Below are positions 50,825-63,945 of a stretch of 64,000 bases of DNA, piece by piece; position 1 is the first letter of the stretch; the number at the start of each line of letters is the position of its first letter. This DNA comes from Tipula vernalis (lineage: Eukaryota; Arthropoda; Insecta; Diptera; Tipulidae), in the NCBI GenBank assembly GCA_958295665.1, contig OY282560.1, forward strand, positions 306,013,236 to 306,077,235, in the 5' to 3' direction. The translations under genes and the position numbers were made by a program. The notes under the pieces are model-generated. The model made no database searches and had not been told where the DNA came from. It worked only from the letters and a program-made list of their open reading frames with translations.

Positions 50825-52366
50825 GGAGCACAATTGCAGATTTTCATTAATTTCCTGGTCTATAGTTCAGGAGATTTTCCATAAAATTGAATTTTCTACG
50901 AAATGGGTAGAAATATTCGAGCAATCTAAATGCCCGTTGGCATAATAATTACAGGTCTCAACACCTATTGATAGAGGCATCAATCATCGAAATCGGAGCA
51001 CAATTGCAGATTTTGATTAATTTCTTGGTCTATAGTTCAGGAGATTTTCCATAAAATTGAATTTTCTACGAAATGGGTAGAAATAATCGAGCAATCTAAA
51101 TGCCCGTTGGCATAATAATTACAGGTATCAACACCTATTGATAAAGTCATCAATCATCGAAATCGGAGCACAATTGCAGATTTTCATTTATTTCCTGGTC
51201 TATAGTTCAGGAGATTTTCCATAAAATTGAATTTTCTACGAAATGGGTAGAAATATTCGAGCAATCTAAATGCCCGTTGGCATAATAATTACAGGTATCA
51301 ACACCTATTGATAGAGGCATCAATCATCGAAATCGGAGCACAATTGCAGATTTTCAATAAATCCCTGTCTATAGTTCAGGAGATTTTCCATAAAATTGAA
51401 TTTTCTACGAAATGGGTAGAAACATTCGAGCAATCTAAATGCCCGTTGGCATAATAATTACAGGTCTCAACACCTACTGAAAGAGTCATCAGTCATCGAA
51501 ATCGGAGCAAAATTGCAGATTTTCATTAATTTCCTGGTCTATAGTTCAGGAGATTTTCCATAAAATTGAATTTTCTGCGAAATGGGTAGAAATATTCGAG
51601 CAATCTAAATGCCCGTTGGCATAATAATTACAGGTCTCAACACCTATTGATAGAGTCATCAATCATCGAAATCGGAGCACAATTGCAGATTTTCATTAAT
51701 TTCCTGTCTATAGTTCAGGAGATTTTCCATAAAATTGAATTTTCTACGAAATGGGTAGAAATATTCAAGCAATCTAAATGCCTGTTGGCATAATAATTAC
51801 AGGTCTCAACACCTATTGATAGAGTCATCAATCATCGAAATCGGAGCACAATTGCAGATTTTCATTAATTTCCTGGTCTATAGTTCAGGAGATTTTCCAT
51901 AAAATTGAATTTTCTGCGAAATGGGTAGAAATATTCGAGCAATCTAAATGCCCGTTGGCATAATAATTACAGGTCTCAACACCTATTGATAGAGTCATCA
52001 ATCATCGAAATCGGAGCACAATTGCAGATTTTCATTAATTTCCTGTCTATAGTTCAGGAGATTTTCCATAAAATTGAATTTTCTACGAAATGGGTAGAAA
52101 TATTCAAGCAATCTAAATGCCTGTTGGCATAATAATTACAGGTCTCAACACCTATTGATAGAGTCATCAATCATCGAAATCGGAGCACAATTGCAGATTT
52201 TCATTAATTTCCTGGTCTATAGTTCAGGAGATTTTACATAAAATTGAATTTTCTACGAAATGGGTAGAAATAATCGAGCAATCTAAATGCCCGTTGGCAT
52301 AATAATTACAGGTCTCAACACCTATTGATAGAGTCATTAATCATCGAAATCGGAGCACAATTGCAG

Positions 52367-54400
52367 ATTTTCATTAATTTCCTGGTCTATAGTTCAGGAG
52401 ATTTTCCATAAAATTGAATTTTCTACGAAATGGGTAGAAATATTCGAGCAATCTAAATGCCCGTTGGCATAATATTAACAGGTCTCAACACCTACTGATA
52501 GAGGCATCAATCATCGGAATCGGAGCACAATTGCAGATTTTCATTAAATTCCTGGTCTATAGTTCAGGAGATTTTCCATAAAATTGAATTTTCTACGAAA
52601 TGGGTAGAAATATTCGAGCTATCTAAATGCCCGTTGGATAATAATTACAGGTCTCAACACCTACTGAAAGAGTCATCAGTCATCGAAATCGGAGCACAAT
52701 TGCAGATTTCATTAATTTCCTGGTCTATAGTTCAGGAGATTTTCCATAAAATTGAATTTTCTGCGAAATGAGTAGAAATATTCGAGTAATCTAAATGCCC
52801 GATGGCATAATAATTACAGGTCTCAACACCTATTGATAGAGTCATCAATCATCGAAATCGGAGCACAATTGCAGATTTTCATTAATTTCCTGTCTATAGT
52901 TCAGGAGATTTTCCATAAAATTGAATTTTCTACGAAATGGGTAGAAATAATCGAGCAATCTAAATGCCTGTTGGCATAATAATTACAGATCTCAACACCT
53001 ATTGATAGAGGCATCAATCATCGAAATCGGAGCACAATTGCAGATTTTCATTAAATTCCTGGTCTATAGTTCAGGAGATTTTCCATAAAATTGAATTTTC
53101 TGCGAAATGGGTAGAAATATTCGAGCAATCTAAATGCCCGTTGGCATAATAATTACAGGTCTCAACACCTATTGATAGAGGCATCAATCATCGAAATCGG
53201 AGCACAGTTGTAGATTTTGATTAATTTCCTGGTCTATAGTTCAGGAGATTTTCCATAAAATTGAATTTTCTACGAAATGGGTAGAAATAATCGAGCAATC
53301 TAAATGCCTGTTGGCATAATAATTACAGGTCTCAACACCTATTGATAGAGGCATCAATCATCGAAATCGGAGCACAATTGCAGATTTTCATTAATTTCCT
53401 GGTCTATAGTTCAGGAGATTTTCCATAAAATTGAATTTTCTACGAAATGGGTAGAAATATTCGAGCAATCTAAATGCCCGTTGGCATAATATTAACAGGT
53501 CTCAACACCTACTGATAGAGGCATCAATCATCGGAATCGGAGCACAATTGCAGATTTTCATTAAATTCCTGGTCTATAGTTCAGGAGATTTTCCATAAAA
53601 TTGAATTTTCTACGAAATGGGTAGAAATATTCGAGCTATCTAAATGCCCGTTGGATAATAATTACAGGTCTCAACACCTACTGAAAGAGTCATCAGTCAT
53701 CGAAATCGGAGCACAATTGCAGATTTCATTAATTTCCTGGTCTATAGTTCAGGAGATTTTCCATAAAATTGAATTTTCTGCGAAATGAGTAGAAATATTC
53801 GAGCAATCTAAATGCCCGATGGCATAATAATTACAGGCCTCAACACCTATTGATAGAGTCATCAATCATCGAAATCGGAGCACAATTGCAGATTTTCATT
53901 AATTTCCTGTCTATAGTTCAGGAGATTTTCCATAAAATTGAATTTTCTACGAAATGGGTAGAAATAATCGAGCAATCTAAATGCCTGTTGGCATAATAAT
54001 TACAGATCTCAACACCTATTGATAGAGGCATCAATCATCGAAATCGGAGCACAATTGCAGATTTTCATTAATTTCCTGGTCTATAGTTCAGGAGATTTTC
54101 CATAAAATTGAATTTTCTGCGAAATGGGTAGAAATATTCGAGCAATCTAAATGCCCGTTGGCATAATAATTACAGGTCTCAACACCTATTGATAGAGGCA
54201 TCAATCATCGAAATCGGAGCACAGTTGTAGATTTTGATTAATTTCCTGGTTTATAGTTCAGGAGATTTTCCATAAAATTGAATTTTCTACGAAATGGGTA
54301 GAAATAATCGAGCAATCTAAATGCCTGTTGGCATAATAATTACAGGTCTCAACACCTATTGATAGAGGCATCAATCATCGAAATCGGAGCACAATTGCAG
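52367..54400. repeat. 6-monomer HOR (1017-bp period), two copies
   Basis: The rare aatattaaca at 52471 recurs at 53488, and cagttgtag at 53205 recurs at 54222, both 1017 bp apart (6 x 170 minus the three 1-bp losses per unit). Between them the order of variants is the same: gagctatct with ggataataa, actgaaagag with gcagatttcatt and tctgcgaaatgag, then cctgtctatag with aaataatcg and agatctc. aatattaaca returns at 55691 in a third, incomplete context. Confidence 0.87.
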
Positions 54401-56248
54401 ATTTTCATTAAATCCCTGTCTATAGTTCAGGAGATTTTCCATAAAATTGAATTTTCTGCGAAATGGGTAGAAATATTCGAGCAATCTAAATGCCCGTTGG
54501 CATAATAATTACAGGTCTCAACACCTATTGATAGAGTCATCAATCATCGAAATCGGAGCACAATTGCAGATTTTCATTAATTTCCTGTCTATAGTTCAGG
54601 AGATTTTCCATAAAATTGAATTTTCTACGAAATGGGTAGAAATATTCAAGCAATCTAAATGCCTGTTGGCATAATAATTACAGGTCTCAACACCTATTGA
54701 TAGAGTCATCAATCATCGAAATCGGAGCACAATTGCAGATTTTCATTAATTTCCTGTCTATAGTTCAGGAGATTTTCCATAAAATTGAATTTTCTACGAA
54801 ATGGGTAGAAATATTCAAGCAATCTAAATGCCTGTTGGCATAATAATTACAGGTCTCAACACCTATTGATAGAGTCATCAATCATCGAAATCGGAGCACA
54901 ATTGCAGATTTTCATTAATTTCCTGGTCTATAGTTCAGGAGATTTTACATAAAATTGAATTTTCTACGAAATGGGTAGAAATAATCGAGCAATCTAAATG
55001 CCCGTTGGCATAATAATTACAGGTCTCAACACCTATTGATAGAGTCATTAATCATCGAAATCGGAGCACAATTGCAGATTTTCATTAATTTCCTGGTCTA
55101 TAGTTCAGGAGATTTTCCATAAAATTGAATTTTCTGCGAAATGGGTAGAAATATTCGAGCAATCTAAATGCCCGTTGGCATAATAATTACAGGTCTCAAC
55201 ACCTATTGATAGAGTCATCAATCATCGAAATCGGAGCACAATTGCAGATTTTCATTAATTTCCTGTCTATAGTTCAGGAGATTTTCCATAAAATTGAATT
55301 TTCTACGAAATGGGTAGAAATATTCAAGCAATCTAAATGCCTGTTGGCATAATAATTACAGGTCTCAACACCTATTGATAGAGTCATCAATCATCGAAAT
55401 CGGAGCACAATTGCAGATTTTCATTAATTTCCTGGTCTATAGTTCAGGAGATTTTACATAAAATTGAATTTTCTACGAAATGGGTAGAAATAATCGAGCA
55501 ATCTAAATGCCCGTTGGCATAATAATTACAGGTCTCAACACCTATTGATAGAGTCATTAATCATCGAAATCGGAGCACAATTGCAGATTTTCATTAATTT
55601 CCTGGTCTATAGTTCAGGAGATTTTCCATAAAATTGAATTTTCTACGAAATGGGTAGAAATATTCGAGCAATCTAAATGCCCGTTGGCATAATATTAACA
55701 GGTCTCAACACCTACTGATAGAGGCATCAATCATCGGAATCGGAGCACAATTGCAGATTTTCATTAAATTCCTGGTCTATAGTTCAGGAGATTTTCCATA
55801 AAATTGAATTTTCTACGAAATGGGTAGAAATATTCGAGCTATCTAAATGCCCGTTGGATAATAATTACAGGTCTCAACACCTACTGAAAGAGTCATCAGT
55901 CATCGAAATCGGAGCACAATTGCAGATTTCATTAATTTCCTGGTCTATAGTTCAGGAGATTTTCCATAAAATTGAATTTTCTGCGAAATGAGTAGAAATA
56001 TTCGAGCAATCTAAATGCCCGATGGCATAATAATTACAGGTCTCAACACCTATTGATAGAGTCATCAATCATCGAAATCGGAGCACAATTGCAGATTTTC
56101 ATTAATTTCCTGTCTATAGTTCAGGAGATTTTCCATAAAATTGAATTTTCTACGAAATGGGTAGAAATAATCGAGCAATCTAAATGCCTGTTGGCATAAT
56201 AATTACAGATCTCAACACCTATTGATAGAGTCATCAATCATCGAAATC

Positions 56249-59200
56249 GGAGCACAATTGCAGATTTTCATTAAATTCCTGGCCTATGGTTCACGAGATT
56301 TTCCATAAAATTGAATTTTCTACGAAATGGGTAGAAATATTCGAGCAATCTTAATGCCCGTTAGCATAATAATTACAGATCTCAACACCTATTGATAGAG
56401 GCATCAATCATCGAAATCGGAGCACAATTGCAGATTTTCATTAAATTCCTGGTCTATAGTTCAGGAGATTTTCCATAAAATTGAATTTTCTACGAAATGG
56501 GTAGAAATATTCGAGCAATCTAAATGCCCGTTGGCATAATAATTACAGATCTCAACACCTATTGATAGAGGCATCAATCATCGAAATCGAAGCACAATTG
56601 CAGATTTTCATTAAATTCCTGGTCTATAGTTCAGGAGATTTTCCATAAAATTGAATTTTCTACGAAATGGGTAGAAATATTCGAGCAATCTAAATGCCCG
56701 TTAGCATAGTAATTACAGATCTCAACACCTATTGATAGAGGCATCAATCATCGAAATCGGAGCACAATTGCAGATTTTCATTAAATTCCTGGTCTATAGT
56801 TCAGGAGATTTTCCATAAAATTGAATTTTCTACGAAATGGGTAGAAATATTCGAGCTATCTAAATGCCCGTTAGATAATAATTACAGGTCTCAACACCTA
56901 CTGAAAGAGTCATCAGTCATCGAAATCGGAGCACAATTGCAGATTTCATTAATTTCCTGGTCTATAGTTCAGGAGATTTTCCATAAAATTGAATTTTCTA
57001 CGAAATGGGTAGAAATAATCGAGCAATCTAAATGCCTGTTGGCATAATAATTACAGATCTCAACACCTATTGATAGAGTCATCAATCATCGAAATCGGAG
57101 CACAATTGCAGATTTTCATTAAATTCCTGGCCTATGGTTCACGAGATTTTCCATAAAATTGAATTTTCTACGAAATGGGTAGAAATATTCGAGCAATCTT
57201 AATGCCCGTTAGCATAATAATTACAGATCTCAACACCTATTGATAGAGTCATCAATCATCGAAATCGGAGCACAATTGCAGATTTTCATTAAATTCCTGG
57301 CCTATGGTTCACGAGATTTTCCATAAAATTGAATTTTCTACGAAATGGGTAGAAATATTCGAGCAATCTTAATGCCCGTTAGCATAATAATTACAGATCT
57401 CAACACCTATTGATAGAGTCATCAATCATCGAAATCGGAGCACAATTGCAGATTTTCATTAAATTCCTGGCCTATGGTTCACGAGATTTTCCATAAAATT
57501 GAATTTTCTACGAAATGGGTAGAAATATTCGAGCAATCTTAATGCCCGTTAGCATAATAATTACAGATCTCAACACCTATTGATAGAGGCATCAATCATC
57601 GAAATCGGAGCACAATTGCAGATTTTCATTAAATTCCTGGTCTATAGTTCAGGAGATTTTCCATAAAATTGAATTTTCTACGAAATGGGTAGAAATATTC
57701 GAGCAATCTAAATGCCCGTTGGCATAATAATTACAGATCTCAACACCTATTGATAGAGGCATCAATCATCGAAATCGAAGCACAATTGCAGATTTTCATT
57801 AAATTCCTGGTCTATAGTTCAGGAGATTTTCCATAAAATTGAATTTTCTACGAAATGGGTAGAAATATTCGAGCAATCTAAATGCCCGTTGGCATAGTAA
57901 TTACAGATCTCAACACCTATTGATAGAGGCATCAATCATCGAAATCGGAGCACAATTGCAGATTTTCATTAAATTCCTGGTCTATAGTTCAGGAGATTTT
58001 CCATAAAATTGAATTTTCTACGAAATGGGTAGAAATATTCGAGCTATCTAAATGCCCGTTGGATAATAATTACAGGTCTCAACACCTACTGAAAGAGTCA
58101 TCAGTCATCGAAATCGGAGCACAATTGCAGATTTCATTAATTTCCTGGTCTATAGTTCAGGAGATTTTCCATAAAATTCAATTTTCTACGAAATGGGTAG
58201 AAATAATCGAGCAATCTAAATGCCTGTTGGCATAATAATTACAGATCTCAACACCTATTGATAGAGTCATCAATCATCGAAATCGGAGCACAATTGCAGA
58301 TTTTCATTAAATTCCTGGCCTATGGTTCACGAGATTTTCCATAAAATTGAATTTTCTACGAAATGGGTAGAAATATTCGAGCAATCTTAATGCCCGTTAG
58401 CATAATAATTACAGATCTCAACACCTATTGATAGAGGCATCAATCATCGAAATCGGAGCACAATTGCAGATTTTCATTAAATTCCTGGTCTATAGTTCAG
58501 GAGATTTTCCATAAAATTGAATTTTCTACGAAATGGGTAGAAATATTCGAGCAATCTAAATGCCCGTTGGCATAATAATTACAGATCTCAACACCTATTG
58601 ATAGAGGCATCAATCATCGAAATCGAAGCACAATTGCAGATTTTCATTAAATTCCTGGTCTATAGTTCAGGAGATTTTCCATAAAATTGAATTTTCTACG
58701 AAATGGGTAGAAATATTCGAGCAATCTAAATGCCCGTTGGCATAATAATTACAGATCTCAACACCTATTGATAGAGGCATCAATCATCGAAATCGGAGCA
58801 CAATTGCAGATTTTCATTAAATTCCTGGTCTATAGTTCAGGAGATTTTCCATAAAATTGAATTTTCTACGAAATGGGTAGAAATATTCGAGCTATCTAAA
58901 TGCCCGTTGGATAATAATTACAGGTCTCAACACCTACTGAAAGAGTCATCAGTCATCGAAATCGGAGCACAATTGCAGATTTCATTAATTTCCTGGTCTA
59001 TAGTTCAGGAGATTTTCCATAAAATTGAATTTTCTACGAAATGGGTAGAAATAATCGAGCAATCTAAATGCCTGTTGGCATAATAATTACAGATCTCAAC
59101 ACCTATTGATAGAGTCATCAATCATCGAAATCGGAGCACAATTGCAGATTTTCATTAAATTCCTGGCCTATGGTTCACGAGATTTTCCATAAAATTGAAT

Positions 59201-59600
59201 TTTCTACGAAATGGGTAGAAATATTCGAGCAATCTTAATGCCCGTTAGCATAATAATTACAGATCTCAACACCTATTGATAGAGGCATCAATCATCGAAA
59301 TCGGAGCACAATTGCAGATTTTCATTAAATTCCTGGTCTATAGTTCAGGAGATTTTCCATAAAATTGAATTTTCTACGAAATGGGTAGAAATATTCGAGC
59401 AATCTAAATGCCCGTTGGCATAATAATTACAGATCTCAACACCTATTGATAGAGGCATCAATCATCGAAATCGGAGCACAATTGCAGATTTTCATTAAAT
59501 TCCTGGTCTATAGTTCAGGAGATTTTCCATAAAATTGAATTTTCTACGAAATGGGTAGAAATATTCGAGCTATCTAAATGCCCATTGGATAATAATTACA
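56249..59600. repeat. 5-monomer HOR (848-bp period), four copies
   Basis: The marker ggcctatggttcacgag occurs at 56281, 57129, 57299, 57469, 58317 and 59165. Intervals of 848 bp (56281-57129, 57469-58317, 58317-59165) equal 5 x 170 minus two recurrent 1-bp losses. The same five-monomer order (marker monomer, two alpha-like monomers with agatctc, a gagctatct/ggataataa monomer, a gcagatttcatt monomer) is kept. The middle intervals of 170 bp show that the marker monomer alone was triplicated. Confidence 0.9.
57097..57606. repeat. Single-monomer triplication inside the 848-bp HOR
   Basis: Three adjacent monomers starting at 57097, 57267 and 57437 all carry ggcctatggttcacgag, atcttaatg, cgttagcat and agatctc. 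They appear identical by eye except at the right end of the third (gaggc in place of gagtc). Elsewhere this monomer type occurs singly, once per five-monomer unit, so the triplet is a later event within one unit. Confidence 0.88.
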
Positions 59601-60320
59601 GGTCTCAACACCTACTGAAAGAGTCATCAGTCATCGAAATCGGAGCACAATTGCAGATTTCATTAATTTCCTGGTCTATAGTTCAGGAGATTTTCCATAA
59701 AATTGAATTTTCTACGAAATGGGTAGAAATATTCGAGCAATCTAAATGCCCGTTGGCATAATAATTACAGATCTCAACACCTATTGATAGAGGCATCAAT
59801 CATCGAAATCGGAGCACAATTGCAGATTTTCATTAAATTCCTGGTCTATAGTTCAGGAGATTTTCCATAAAATTGAATTTTCTACGAAATGGGTAGAAAT
59901 ATTCGAGCAATCTAAATGCCCGTTGGCATAATAATTACAGATCTCAACACCTATTGATAGAGGCATCAATCATCGAAATCGGAGCACAATTGCAGATTTT
60001 CATTAAATTCCTGGTCTATAGTTCAGGAGATTTTCCATAAAATTGAATTTTCTACGAAATGGGTAGAAATATTCGAGCAATCTAAATGCCCGTTGGCATA
60101 ATAATTACAGATCTCAACACCTATTGATAGAGGCATCAATCATCGAAATCGGAGCACAATTGCAGATTTTCATTAAATTCCTGGTCTATAGTTCAGGAGA
60201 TTTTCCATAAAATTGAATTTTCTACGAAATGGGTAGAAATATTCGAGCAATCTAAATGCCCGTTGGCATAATAATTACAGATCTCAACACCTATTGATAG
60301 AGGCATCAATCATCGAAATC

Positions 60321-62499
60321 GGAGCACAATTGCAGATTTTCATTAAATTCCTGTCTATAGTTCAGGAGATTTTCCATAAAATTGAATTTTCTACTAAATG
60401 GGTAGAAATATTCGAGCAATCTAAATGCCTGTTGGCATAATAATTACAGGTCTCAACACCTATTGATAAAGGCATCAATCATCGAAATCGGAGCACAATT
60501 GCAGATTTTCATTAAATTCCTGGCCTATGGTTCACGAGATTTTCCATAAAATTGAATTTTCTACGAAATGGGTAGAAATATTCGAGCAATCTAAATGCCC
60601 GTTGGCATAATAATTACAGATCTCAACACCTATTGATAGAGGCATCAATCATCGAAATCGGAGCACAATTGCAGATTTTCATTAAATTCCTGGTCTATAG
60701 ATAGTTCAGGAGATTTTCCATAAAATTGAATTTTCTACGAAATGAGAAGAAATATTCGAACAATCTAAATGCCCGATGGCATAATAATTACAGATCTCAA
60801 CACCTATTGATAGAGGCATCAATCATCGAAATCGGAGCACAATTGCAGATTTTCATTAAATTCCTGGTCTATAGTTCAGGAGATTTTCCATAAAATTGAA
60901 TTTTCTACGAAATGGGTAGAAATATTCGAGCAATCTAAATGCCCGTTGGCATAATAATTACAGATCTCAACACCTATTGATAGAGGCATCAATCATCGAA
61001 ATCGGAGCACAATTGCAGATTTTCATTAAATTCCTGGTCTATAGTTCAGGAGATTTTCCATAAAATTGAATTTTCTACGAAATGGGTAGAAATATTCGAG
61101 CAATCTAAATGCCCGTTGGCATAATAATTACAGATCTCAACACCTATTGATAGAGGCATCAATCATCGAAATCGGAGCACAATTGCAGATTTTCATTAAA
61201 TTCCTGTCTATAGTTCAGGAGATTTTCCATAAAATTGAATTTTCTACTAAATGGGTAGAAATATTCGAGCAATCTAAATGCCTGTTGGCATAATAATTAC
61301 AGGTCTCAACACCTATTGATAAAGGCATCAATCATCGAAATCGGAGCACAATTGCAGATTTTCATTAAATTCCTGGCCTATGGTTCACGAGATTTTCCAT
61401 AAAATTGAATTTTCTACGAAATGGGTAGAAATATTCGAGCAATCTAAATGCCCGTTGGCATAATAATTACAGATCTCAACACCTATTGATAGAGGCATCA
61501 ATCATCGAAATCGGAGCACAATTGCAGATTTTCATTAAATTCCTGGTCTATAGTTCAGGAGATTTTCCATAAAATTGAATTTTCTACGAAATGGGTAGAA
61601 ATATTCGAGCAATCTAAATGCCCGTTGGCATAATAATTACAGATCTCAACACCTATTGATAGAGGCATCAATCATCGAAATCGGAGCACAATTGCAGATT
61701 TTCATTAAATTCCTGGTCTATAGTTCAGGAGATTTTCCATAAAATTGAATTTTCTACGAAATGGGTAGAAATATTCGAGCAATCTAAATGCCCGTTGGCA
61801 TAATAATTACAGATCTCAACACCTATTGATAGAGGCATCAATCATCGAAATCGGAGCACAATTGCAGATTTTCATTAAATTCCTGGTCTATAGTTCAGGA
61901 GATTTTCCATAAAATTGAATTTTCTACGAAATGGGTAGAAATATTCGAGCAATCTAAATGCCCGTTGGCATAATAATTACAGATCTCAACACCTATTGAT
62001 AGAGGCATCAATCATCGAAATCGGAGCACAATTGCAGATTTTCATTAAATTCCTGTCTATAGTTCAGGAGATTTTCCATAAAATTGAATTTTCTACTAAA
62101 TGGGTAGAAATATTCGAGCAATCTAAATGCCTGTTGGCATAATAATTACAGGTCTCAACACCTATTGATAAAGGCATCAATCATCGAAATCGGAGCACAA
62201 TTGCAGATTTTCATTAAATTCCTGGCCTATGGTTCACGAGATTTTCCATAAAATTGAATTTTCTACGAAATGGGTAGAAATATTCGAGCAATCTAAATGC
62301 CCGTTGGCATAATAATTACAGATCTCAACACCTATTGATAGAGGCATCAATCATCGAAATCGGAGCACAATTGCAGATTTTCATTAAATTCCTGGTCTAT
62401 AGTTCAGGAGATTTTCCATAAAATTGAATTTTCTGCGAAATGAGAAGAAATATTCGAACAATCTAAATGCCCGATGGCATAATAATTACAGGTCTCAAC
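60321..62499. repeat. Second 5-monomer HOR (853- and 849-bp periods), about 2.5 copies
   Basis: The combination cctgtctatag, ctactaaatggg, cctgttgg and ataaaggcatc recurs with starts at 60321, 61174 and 62023, each followed by a ggcctatggttcacgag monomer. The period is 5 x 170 minus 1 (849); the first interval is 853 because of a 4-bp insertion at 60701. The monomer with gaagaaatattcgaac follows in the first and third units but not in the second, showing partial homogenisation. Confidence 0.87.
60697..60704. repeat. 4-bp tandem duplication (atag atag)
   Basis: The usual ggtctatagttcagg reads ggtctatagatagttcagg, a duplication of atag at monomer position 38-41. It is unique in the window and fully explains the 853-bp interval between marker monomers at 60522 and 61375. 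It was not carried into the neighbouring 849-bp unit, so it arose after that unit was duplicated. Confidence 0.9.
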
Positions 62500-63930
62500 A
62501 CCTATTGATAGAGTCATCAATCATCGAAATCGGAGCACAATTGCAGATTTTCATTAATTTCCTGTCTATAGTTCAGGAGATTTTCCATAAAATTGAATTT
62601 TCTACGAAATGGGAAAAATATTCAAGCAATCTTAATGCCCGTTGAATAATAATTACATGTCTCAACACCTACTGAAAGAGTCATCAGTCATCGAAATCGG
62701 AGCACAATTGCAGATTTCATTAATTTCCTGGTCTATAGTTCAGGAGATTTTCCATAAAATTGAATTTTCTGCGAAATGAGTAGAAATATTCGAGCAATCT
62801 AAATTCCCGATGGCGTTAAAATTACAGGTCTCAACACCTATTGATAGAGTCATCAATCATCGAAATCGGAGCACAATTGCAGATTTTCATTAATTTCCTG
62901 TCTATAGTTCAGGAGATTTTCCATACAATTGAATTTTCTACGAAATGGGAAAAATATTCAAGCAATCTAAATGCCTGTTGGCATAATAATTACAGGTCTC
63001 AACACCTATTGATAGAGTCATCAATCATCGAAATCGGAGCACAATTGCAGATTTTTATTAAATTCCTGGTCTATAGTTCAGGAGATTTTCCATAAAATTG
63101 AATTTTCTACGAAATGGGTAGAAATATTCGAGCAATCTAAATGCCCGTTGGCGTAATAATTACAGATCTCAACACCTATTGATAGAGGCATCAATCATCG
63201 AAATCGGAGCACAATTGCAGATTTTCATTAAATTCCTGGTCTATAGTTCAGGAGATTTTCCATAAAATTGAATTTTCTACGAAATGGGTAGAAATATTCT
63301 AGCAATCTAAATGCCCGTTGGCATAGTAATTACATATCTCAACACCTATTGATAGAGGCATCAATCATCGAAATCGGAGCACAATTGCAGATTTTCATTA
63401 AATTCCTGGTCTATAGTTCAGGAGATTTTCCATAAAATTGAATTTTCTACGAAATGGGTAGAAATATTCGAGCTATCTAAATGCCCGTTGGATAATAATT
63501 ACAGGTCTCAACACCTACTGAAAGAGTCATCAGTCATCGAAATCTGAGCACAATTGCAGATTTCATTAATTTCCTGGTCTATAGTTCAGGAGATTTTCCA
63601 TAAAATTGAATTTTCTGCGAAATGAGTAGAAATATTCGAGCAATCTAAATTCCCGATGGCATAATAATTACAGGTCTCAACACCTATTGATAGAGTCATC
63701 AATCATCGAAATCGGAGCACAATTGCAGATTTTTATTAAATTCCTGGTCTATAGTTCAGGAGATTTTCCATAAAATTGAATTTTCTACGAAATGGGTAGA
63801 AATAATCGAGCAATCTAAATGCCCGTTGGCATAATAATTACAGGTCTCAACACCTATTGATAGAGTCATCAATCATCGAAATCGGAGCACAATTGCAGAT
63901 TTTCATTAATTTCCTGGTCTATAGTTCAGG

Positions 63931-63945
63931 AGGTCCTAGTTCAGG
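63931..63945. repeat. 15-bp insertion by partial duplication in the last monomer
   Basis: After ctatagttcagg the sequence continues with aggtcctagttcagg before agatttt resumes. The inserted 15 bp is an imperfect second copy of the preceding gtctatagttcaggag stretch. It is the largest insertion in the window and sits 55 bp from the right end, in a monomer cut by the window edge. Confidence 0.88.

Larger units (their letters stand above)
45554..51334. repeat. Region F part 2: alpha/beta/gamma mosaic
   Basis: There are 34 monomers of 170 bp, with one 171-bp monomer (agggtctc at 48063). Rare changes include cgttaaaataaaa near 45834, aaaatgaaatttt near 46804, atacttcagg near 47292 and gcaaatataattccc near 50412, a local rearrangement of the tctaaat site. 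Two further copies of known blocks fall here: 47720-48400 (partner of 36340-37020) and the M1 block at 50655. Nothing other than satellite is present. Confidence 0.82.

Noticed and set aside
62424..62645. Open frame of 73 codons on the + strand
   Set aside because: It begins on TTG, not ATG, and is plain satellite sequence. It stays open only because small indels and the change of gggtag to gggaa near 62611 remove the usual TAG. The normal monomer has a stop-free stretch of 47 codons (position 87 to 57 of the next monomer) between that TAG and a TAA, so longer frames arise by chance loss of one stop. No coding signal separates it from neighbours.
62841..63095. Open frame of 84 codons on the + strand
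   Set aside because: It also starts on TTG (in cctattgatag). It repeats the same translated satellite segment twice because the TAG is lost at 62947 and monomer length changes shift the frame. Similarity between its two halves comes from the DNA repeat and not from a protein repeat under selection.
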